This document shows, piece by piece, positions 25,301 through 35,217 of a stretch of 64,000 nt of DNA (its first letter is position 1; each line of letters opens with the position of its first letter). The notes under the pieces are model-generated. The model saw only the letters and a list, made by a program, of their open reading frames with translations, was not told the DNA's origin and did no database searches. The translations under genes and the position numbers were made by a program. Source of the DNA: Psettodes erumei (Eukaryota; Chordata; Actinopteri; Pleuronectiformes; Psettodidae); NCBI GenBank assembly GCA_016785225.1, contig JAFBJZ010000782.1, forward strand, positions 372,001-436,000, written 5' to 3'.

Positions 25301-26573
25301 ACAATAAAGATAAATAAAAAAAAGAAGTAAAATTTGACAGAGCCGAGTCCTGCAGCGCAGAGCAGTGCATGTTCTGGTTGGGACGCAGGGCAGGGCCTCG
25401 ACCGGGAGCACTTTTTCGAGCGGCAGTTCTGCTTGGGGCCGGAGCTGCTGGCTGGGCTGCAGCTCGCGGCAGCGGCTAAAACAGAGCGGCCTTTGTTAGC
25501 CGGGGATGCTCGAGTCCCTGCGACCACATTTGCCACTCCCTTTTTGGACAGAGGGCCAGAGCTGCCGGTGGCGACTCGGGGGAGGGAAGGGGTGGGGTTG
25601 GCTCAGGGTGGGAGGGCTCTACCCCTTGCACAAGAGACAAGTGGTACAGCAGCAGCAGGCATTGATGATTGATTACACAGTCTGCACTCTCTGATTGGTC
25701 CTCTCTTATGTCCGTGACTACAACAGTTCAAATGTATGAAGGGGACAGAGGGGTGGGCCTGGAGGCGGGCTGCTGTCTTCATTGTTGTAACCCTGAATTC
25801 TTCCCCTAATAAGATCATGGTTATTTACATTTTAATAGCTACTGAAGAGCTGCACTACTAAACTGCTACGGTTACTCACCAATAAAACGACATGGGTAAC
25901 TTGCATTGCTCCCACGTCAGGATTTGTTGTCCAGTTCTTTACAAATCATTCAAAGACACAGGATAACCACTAAGAAAACGTCAGAAAATATCAGTCACTT
26001 TGTCTTCAAAGGTGCTAGAAAGTCTTTTCCCACCGAATAATGTGTCCTCTCAGAGTGAATGCTCAGGTTCGGGCTTCTCCTAAAAAAAAAAAAGCAACTC
26101 AAAACACAAACTGTGGTTCCTGTTCAGTGAATCTATTTTTAATTTGAAAAAAAAAATGTTTTATTTAAAAGTGTGGGTATTTTAAAAAAAATAAAGCCAG
26201 GGTATTAGGGTTGAACAGACACTGTATGGTGTGTTTGTGTGTGAGATTACACACTAAATCCACTCATTCCAGATTCATCCTCAGACCACCCCCCACATTT
26301 CCCCTGTATCTCTTTTCTTTCTTCTTTTTCTCCTTCTCTTTTTCCTCCCCTTCCCTCTCCTCCATCCTCTCTCAGTTGCATCCTTTTTGAATCCCTTTCT
26401 CTAACCCCCCCTCCCGACACTATAAACAGAGTCATTGTTAAAACATTCACACTTAAACCTGGTACTGATCCAAATATCGCGGCTCTTTGTTCTTTGTGTC
26501 ATCGCCCATTTCCCCACCTCTCTCCATGCACTGAGTATTAAGATTGGGAGTTCAGTGTGTTTATTGGTATCTG

Positions 26574-26608
<35 letters not shown>

Positions 26609-29600
26609 ACACAAGAAGAAAGCCAGTATCAGTTGAAAGACATTGCACAGCCATGTGTTCCTTATCAGAATGCATCCTAAAAAGGCCACGCAGAGACGGC
26701 TGTGCAAATTGGACAGGTCCGGAGTATTTATGTTTTGGCGGGAGTGCCAGTCCACCTCCTTTATGTGACATTTCCCAACATGCCTTTCATCAAATGCACT
26801 TAATTTCACATGCAATCGAGCCAAATCGGATACTCGCCCCTCGCAAGCGTATTTTTATAGGCATCTCTAAAATCCCAGTTCAGATCTGCAGCGTCTGGTT
26901 CCCACAGCTTTTCCTGATGAAATGTTTAATGCGGTTCCATGTGCAGCGACTCATCATCTTTATTGTTTCCCCAGAGTGACCGCCTCCTGATCAAAGGAGC
27001 GAAGATCGTGAACGATGACCAGTCCTTCTGTGCTGACATCTATATGGAGGATGGAGTCATCAAGTGAGTTTACTGGGTTTTCTTTTGGCTGCTGACAACT
27101 GAATAAAAACACTCCCTTTATTATGGTTCTAAAGGCATTTAATGTATATCCCTGCTAATATTTTAACTTTAAAGAGACCACTGATGCATAAAAACCTGTA
27201 TAAACATTCAATATTCAATTGGTTCCTTTTTAAACTTGCTTTTTTTTAAATTTATTTTGTTCTTTGTCTCAGACAAATTGGGGAAAACCTCATCGTGCCC
27301 GGTGGGGTAAAAACCATTGACGCCCACGGCCGCATGCTGATGCCGGGCGGCATCGACGTGCACACGCGTTTCCAGATGCCCGATCGAGGTATGATGTCTG
27401 CAGACGACTTCTACCAGGGGACCAAGGCCGCGCTGGCCGGAGGAACCACCATGATCAGTAAGTCGCCGAATGGAGGAATCCCACTGTCTGATTTTTAATT
27501 CACGTCTTAGCCCTGTCCCTGAGCGCCGGAGCTGACCGCGGTGCCTGCAGATCGCCCTTTCCCCCAGGCCATCCTCTCTTTAATTGAAAATATCTTAATG
27601 AGAACAGGAAGGGTGCCAAGCCCGTTCATGTACCGAGCCAAAATATAAAACTGTCCATCTGCTCTAAGGACTCAGAGCCGCGAGGTGCTGACTGCTGCTC
27701 AGGCTGAGCCCAGAAGTTAATTACTTTCCCTTTGCACACACAGATACTGCAGATTGGTGGCTGTTGTTTTCCAAACCCAGCTTGGATGCTATATATACAT
27801 ATATGTCGTTCATATATTTTAGGCTTCATACTCTTGCAGTTTCATTTACATTTGCATAATGTTTAATACAAATCCAAGCCCTGTTTGCATGTTCCCCCTA
27901 AGTTTGTTAAGGTTTCCTCTCATATCCTGACAAAGGTGTCACTGTTATTAAATCTGATGTAATTGTAATTGTGACACCGGCCCTCCCTCTGACTCAGCAG
28001 CCTCACCCTCCTCTCCCTCACAGCAGAACAAACACTCCCAGATCGTCACCTCGGGCTAAACGCTGACTGCTGCAGATTCGGACAGGTCTGGCACCGGGAC
28101 CCTAATGTGTTGCAGCCATGTCAGCGGACTGCATGTCACACAAGACGTGGTTGAACTGAAATGTGATTGGAGAGTTATCGTTTGTATCAAATTTCAAACC
28201 CTGGATGAAAATGATTAAACCCCATGTTCCATGTGGTCCAGATTTAATGAAATGCATCTGATGAGACACTTGTGACCACATGTGGTATGACATGAATTAG
28301 CGCTGAAATGATTAACTGATTTGCCAGTCGAATACACAATCAAAGCTCTGGGAAACTGTGATGGCCGTTTTTAATTTTCTCTCATTTTACAGACTACGGG
28401 ATGAATCAACTGCTTTCAGAAATTACAGTTGGCAGAGTCATGTAATGAAAACAGTTGTTGGTTGCTGTCGTAATAGCCTATGCCTTCCTGACTGTGCTGA
28501 AAGACCATTTCATCAACTGGATCCTCTACTTAAGAAGATATGAGCCATTATGCTCAGTCACATGTGTCTGGAAACTCTGAAAAGCAACATCTCCAGGTGT
28601 AACATCTTGCATGAATTTGTCTTTGGGTGGTGGAAACCATAAACAGATGATGTTTGTACTTTGAGCGCAGGCTCTGGTTTGAAGGAGTCATGTATCTGGT
28701 TATTTTCAAAGATCAACGTGCTTCACAAGTCGTCACCTGAGATAAATCTGGGACGCGCTTGGCCTCCAGCTGCAATGTGAATCAGTTTCGGGCGGGTTTA
28801 GACTCAGCATCAATAGATCTGGATAACACATTACATCAGATGTAAAGGCAATCATTGTTTGACGGTCTGTGTGAGCTATATGTGTGCATGTGTGTGTTTC
28901 CAGTTGACCATGTGGTACCTGAGCCCGGCATCAGCCTCATCTCGGCCTTCGAGCAGTGGCGCGAATGGGCCGACGGCAAGTCCTGCTGCGACTACTCGCT
29001 GCACGTCGACATCACCGAGTGGCACAAGGGCATCCAGGAAGAGATGGAGACACTTGTGAAGGATCACGGTGCGACCACACCTGACACAGTCTCTCAAATT
29101 TTTAATGTTTGACACACGTTTGTTTTTTTTTAAACATAAAAAGATTTCAAGCTGCTTTTAAGTGTGAAAATGTTTAATATGGGGTCCCAGTCAAGTAAAC
29201 TGTTTGTATCAAATTACACATGGTGCACTTATGTTTAAGAACCTGTTTTTATATTAAAGGATCTCACCTTTTTTTTTTTTATCCAGAAAGACAGCGCCCC
29301 CCTAACGCCCTCTAGAGGCTGATATGTTCACTCCACCCTATGATAGACGGACATGTTGCCAAGTTGCACCATACGATGGTTGTCTTTGTTTGGTTGTTGT
29401 TTTTGTACAAATGTGGCAAATTTACAGCACTGATGGGTACTTTCTCTGCTGCAGTCCCACTTTGGGATTTTTTTTTCAGCTTTATAACATGATTTACATT
29501 TCACATTTCAAGATCAGCACATGTCCACACCCAATTCAGCTTTTTGCAAAAAAAAGAAAGAAAAAGATCAGATAACAACTTTGGTCCTTAATTTTTTAAA

Positions 29601-31464
29601 AAAGTTCTGTAGACTTTGTTTTAAACTCACCTTTTTGTGGTTTTATATCTTTTATTTTTTTAGGTGTCAACTCTTTCCTGGTCTACCTGGCTTATAAAGA
29701 CATTTTCCAGCTTACTGATGCTCAGGTGGGGCTTCCTCTCTTTTTTTCTGTCATACAATGTCTACTTCAGATTTACAACAGTGATTTCAAAATAATTAAT
29801 GTTATATAGTAAAGTTCACAGCTAAATCAAGTTTAAGGTCTTTGATGGCATGGTCTGATTTGAATGATAGTCAGTGTCACCAGCTGGCCTTGTTGAGGTG
29901 CAGCTTCTTCTGCATTAAATCTAATTTGAATGCATTTATCCATTAACAAAATAACTTGCTGCTGCACATAAATACAAATTGCAATTTGCCTCCTGGTCAT
30001 TGTTACAGTACATGAACTATGAGACCCAGCAGCACAGAAATGAATCAACAGACAAAGCTGCTTCTGTTCACTGGAGAAGCATTAGTTGTATCAGCTAGTA
30101 GTAAGCCTGCAGTATTTGGGCTATTTTTGTCAGCCTGAGAGGATGTTCACCACATTTATATTTGTATCTTTTTTTTTTTTCTATCTGGCGATACATTCAG
30201 TGGCACGAAGTAATGACTTGACAAATATGATGGCATGAAAAGTTGTATCACAGTCGTGGGTTTGGCTCTTGCGCTCATCCTACAGCTTGAGTTACAGTTG
30301 CAGTCTGTTTGTCTTGGCGAGGCGTCGCGTCATACTACTGCTTCTCCCGGGACACCGAACAGATAATGAAAGCCCCGTCTCCAGCCGAGTGCCTCTCTGA
30401 CTCATGGTTAATTTGAATTAATCTCACTTGAAAGCTGTTTTTCGAAACAGATCCGTGTTGGTCTTTGCACCTGTGTGAGGAATGTTCGCAGGCCGGTGCA
30501 GCCAGAGTTTATCATTTTCTTTCCCATGTCAAACGCTGATGGCTCTTTATTGCTGCATGTTTAGCAGCTGGGAGGAGATGACTCATTCAGCGCGTCAGTT
30601 TTCCATCGGTCTGTGACAATCAAACAATCAGAATGTGGGAGACTCACATACCATTACTCGCATACTGGGCCAGTGTTTCATTTCAGCACAAACGAGAATT
30701 GTTAAGATTGTTATTGTTATTGTCTGGTTGATTTTACATATTTTTTAGGGCTTAATATCTCAGTGTCATCAGAGAATTTGTGTAAATGCAGTAAGTCTGA
30801 CTGTAACTGCAGTGGCAATTATTCAGTTAAGATACTACAAAAAGAGCTTGTCTCTGCCAGTGGATTTCCTGATTGGCAAAATGACAGACTATTTATTGAC
30901 TTTTAGACATCACTCATACATAACATGCCGGAAATCAAAGAAAAATCTGTTTGTGTCTTTCTGTTCTACACCAAAACTCAGTCATTCACATCATAACTGA
31001 AATCATAACTGTATTTCTCCGCTGCAGGTGTACGAGGTGTTCAGTGTGATCCGTGATCTGGGAGCCATCGCTCAGGTGCACGCTGAGAATGGAGACATTG
31101 TAGCCGAGGTACGACACTTCAGTCCATAATGAGCTGGGATCTGGAGGCACGTAATTTTCTGCCGGATGATAAAATCGGCGATAAAGGGCGACGTAAACCC
31201 TTGAGCCTCGAGTGTGTCAAGACATTGCTCAACAGCAGCACACAGGCTGACAAGCCCCTCTGTGCTTTATACAACCATGTTAAAGTTGTGACACATCATT
31301 TTCTCCACACTCATGATGAAATGGTCAATACTGAGCTCTTAATAGCCAACAGATGAGGATGAATATTCATGGTGGTCACGGCCATGCTTTGTTTTTCACT
31401 GCCAAGGCATGGTGACGAGGAACATGCGTGCACCTGCACATGACTCAACATCTCGCATTTCCAC

Positions 31465-31499
<35 letters not shown>

Positions 31500-34400
31500 T
31501 TAGGAGCAGCGCCGGATCCTGGAGCAGGGGATCACTGGGCCTGAAGGACACGTGCTGAGTCATCCTGAGGAGGTGAGTCCGAGTCTCTGCACTGTGCATA
31601 CTGACTGTCCCGTGTGGATTTTAGGGTGAAAGCTGCTGGTTTGACTTTTGGAAGTGATGAATCAGTTCATCCCCTAGTCATATTTGCAAAAGTCCTTTTC
31701 CTACTGCTAGAGGATGTCACTTTATTTGAAATAGGAAATGAAATGTGAAATGTGACCTATTGCAGCTGCGTTTTTTGCTAAAACTACTTTCTCCTTAAAA
31801 TTTCCCTTCTTCTTTTTACTGTTACCTAATTTTTGATATAAGAGAGGGTAAAATACTTAATGATTTCATTCCACTGAGCAAAAACATCTTTATAGAGTGG
31901 TGATAGAACTGATTTATATAATGGTGACTAGAAACCTTTGGCAAAAATCTGAGAGAAGGGACATCCCCAAACTGGAAGGGGAAGAAAAATAATCCATAAC
32001 AGACAAGATGAGGAATCCACAGTGTTCTCTCTGCTTGGAACATTTTGTTGGTGTTCAATCACAACCCTGAAATTTTATTTGTCAGAATAAGTTGCCAAGG
32101 TTTTTCTTAAGTGTTTTACCTTGTTTTTTGTTGCTGTGGATGGAAAATACATGTCTTTGCTTCCTCCCAGAGAGTAAGATGAGAACACTGATACAACACT
32201 CAGGTCCTCCTATAATAAATATGATGCCACAATCTAGCCTAGATTAGCACAAGGCCTGGAAAAAGGGGGAAACGACTATCCTGGCTATGTCGTGTGTCAT
32301 ATTTTTCCCCTCATCTGTCACAGGTCATAACCAGTTCTGTGTGCAATTCTGTGCAACAGCTGTTGCAGTGATGGGGATCAGAGCATGCTTTGCACAGACA
32401 CAATCAGGAGAGTTAGCGCTTTCAATTATGTGATTTGTCAAGGTTGTGCGAGTCCAAAACACAACTTAAGTAGCACTACAAAGGCCAAAGCTCCTATGGG
32501 CAGGACAGTGGATTTTAAAAGGTTAATTTACCGTATCTACCTTTTCTATTATTTTCAGTAAATTCTCAGAGACCATTAGGTGGTGTCAAAAGTTAAAATC
32601 TTCCCATGATCACATGAAAGAGGATTTTTGACATAGAAGATGAAGAAATTACTCACACACACACACACTTGTCTTGCCTTCCAGGTGGAGGCAGAGGCTG
32701 TAAACCGCTCGGTGACCGTGGCCAATCAGACCAACTGCCCCCTGTACATCACCAAGGTGATGAGCAAAAGCGCTGCCGATGTCATCGCTCAGGCTAGGAA
32801 GAAGGGTGAGACTCTGAAGCGGAACATTTTGTCTGATCTCGTGCTGATTGAATCAAGGTTTGCTGCCGGGTTAGTTTGTATTTTTGATGTCCCCCTTTCC
32901 AAAGATGGAAACCACAGAGATGAGACTTAAAGCAAAACCGCCTTTGACTCCGCTAACCCTGACCCTGTAAATACTTCATTTGTGGATGCACACAATTAGA
33001 TTTAGGGTTTGGAGTAGGAGACGCCTACTCAGTAAAAATTACTACTCTGAATTTCTCAATTTCAATCAAGTGTATTCATACAGTGGATTTACAGAAAGCA
33101 GAGGAAACACACATAAAAAGTAAAAACAACAGTCAGAGAAAGTGCAGCACTGTGAAACATTTAACCATCCACTTGACATGCATGCAAACAAACTAGGAGC
33201 ATAGTATGTGGCGTTAAAGTGGGACTGAACTTTCAGGCACTGTGGTCTACGGGGAACCAATCGCCGCAAGCCTGGGAACAGACGGCTCCCACTACTGGAG
33301 CAAGAACTGGGCCAAAGCAGCTGCCTACGTCACCTCCCCTCCCCTGAGCCCCGACCCGACCACACCAGACTATCTCAACTCTCTGCTCTCCTGGTAAGAC
33401 GGTTGATCCGAGCATTTAAACTGGAGATGCAGTGACCCTAATGTCAATAATGACAAAATTCTATTTTCTTTCTACTCCTGCACCTTCTGTGTAGCGGTGA
33501 CCTGCAGGTGACAGGAAGTGCACACTGTCCCTTTAACACCGCCCAGCGCGCTGTGGGCAAAGATGACTTCAGCTTGATCCCTGAGGGTGTCAATGGCACT
33601 GAGGAGAGGATGTCCATCATCTGGGACAAGTGTGTGGTGCGTATATTTGTTTTTAACAAATGAGGCACAGTGTGAGCTTGGCAGGGGTACAATGATTCCT
33701 CAAGTCTCTGAACAAGAAGAGGGGCAAAAAGTGTGTGCTTATAACGGCACACGTAAGCTTAATCACGTAAAGGTGAAACATAGTAGTCCACACTGTGCAA
33801 GGAGCATTAAATAAACAGGTAAGGAAATGAATGGCCCCATAAAAAGACTGTGACTCCTGTACCAATTCTCAGTCTCAGCTCTGCCTCATTTCAGGTGACC
33901 GGCAAGATGGATGAGAACCAGTTTGTGGCAGTGACCAGCACCAACGCCGCCAAGATCTTCAACCTGTACCCCCGCAAGGGTCGCATCGCGGTGGGTTCGG
34001 ACGCCGATCTGGTGCTGTGGGACCCGGACGTCACGAAGATTATCTCCGCCAAGAGCCACAACTCGGTACGGCCCTCACACAGAAACACGCAACCGATAAC
34101 ACTCGCACCTCAACACAAGTGAGGCTCGTCAACTTCAAACGTTACAGCCTGTATGCGTTGTGTGATTGCTCTTCACCAGTCTTTTTAATTATCACAAATG
34201 TGACACATTCACAGAAGTATGGACAGGGGTGTCACAGCCGTATTGTGTAAGCCTGGAAGCCATGGAAGAAACATTCCTCCAAAATATAAGCCAGAGTAAA
34301 AAGAGCTCCACCTTCTCCTTTAGAAATACCAAGTGAGGTAATGATTCTACATAAAATACATCATAACATTCTTTCGAAAAACACAAAAAATATTCTATTA

Positions 34401-35185
34401 TGCAAGTAAAATTAACATTATTTATTCATTTAAAGTTAAAGTAATTGATGGCAGCAGGAGCAACTGCTTTATTAATCCACTTTTTTGTTGGAAGGGACGG
34501 GGATGGTTTTTTTGGCCGTTTGACTGCTGAACAGGGTGTGGGCCTCACACAGCGTCAAGGGAGTGATGTCATACCTCAAATCTGCCAGAGGACTGGAACA
34601 CATCATTTCTGATTGTTAGCAGGCACATCAATGTGTAGTACTGTGTGTGTGGGGAGTCTGAGTTAGGCTACTTTCGGGGACAGATTTCAGTTCCAGTTAT
34701 TTGGGGACGACTTGTCCAACTGGGAATAAAAGCTGCCTCAGTTGGGTCTGATTTTTGGATCGGTGGTTAAGGACAGGGTAAGTCTTCCAGAAATGAAGGC
34801 AAGTCTATGTAATTTCCCCAAAAGTGACTAAAGTAAATGTGTGTGTAAGACAGAGAGAGAGAGAGAGAGAGAGAGACTGCTGGTGTGTATGCGAATCCCG
34901 TCATGTTCTTTGGTTTCTTTTTATTCCACTTGGTCAGAAAATGACGGACTGATGTTCATGGGAGAAATTGCTCATTTGGTGTATTTATGCATGGAACTGT
35001 ATGTGTGTGTGTGTGTCACACAGGATCGCTCAGCCTACTGGTGATCTCATTACAGAGTCCACCAGCTTGCCATGACCTCAGCTTTAGCTCCAGTAGCTTT
35101 TAGGAGAGAGCAGTAATACAGTACAGCTTCCAAATTGGTCACACAACAACCTCCCCACCCTCCCGGTTAGCACGCACGCACGCAA

Positions 35186-35217
<32 letters not shown>

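Larger units (their letters stand above)
18358..26974 (+). other. dpysl2 large intron after exon 1B
   Basis: An 8.6-kb intron. Contents: a G-quadruplex-type tract at 19106-19142, a (CA)26 repeat at 19288-19339, dispersed repeats at about 21060-21450, 23255-23475 and 24990-25085, a CpG/GC-rich island at 25335-25640, a polypyrimidine tract at 26275-26395 and a (TG)n repeat at 26576-26606. No additional coding exon is recognisable. Confidence 0.65.

Noticed and set aside
25334..25672. 112-codon frame in the intronic GC island
   Set aside because: The absence of stops is expected from GC-rich composition; no family resemblance and no flanking splice logic.
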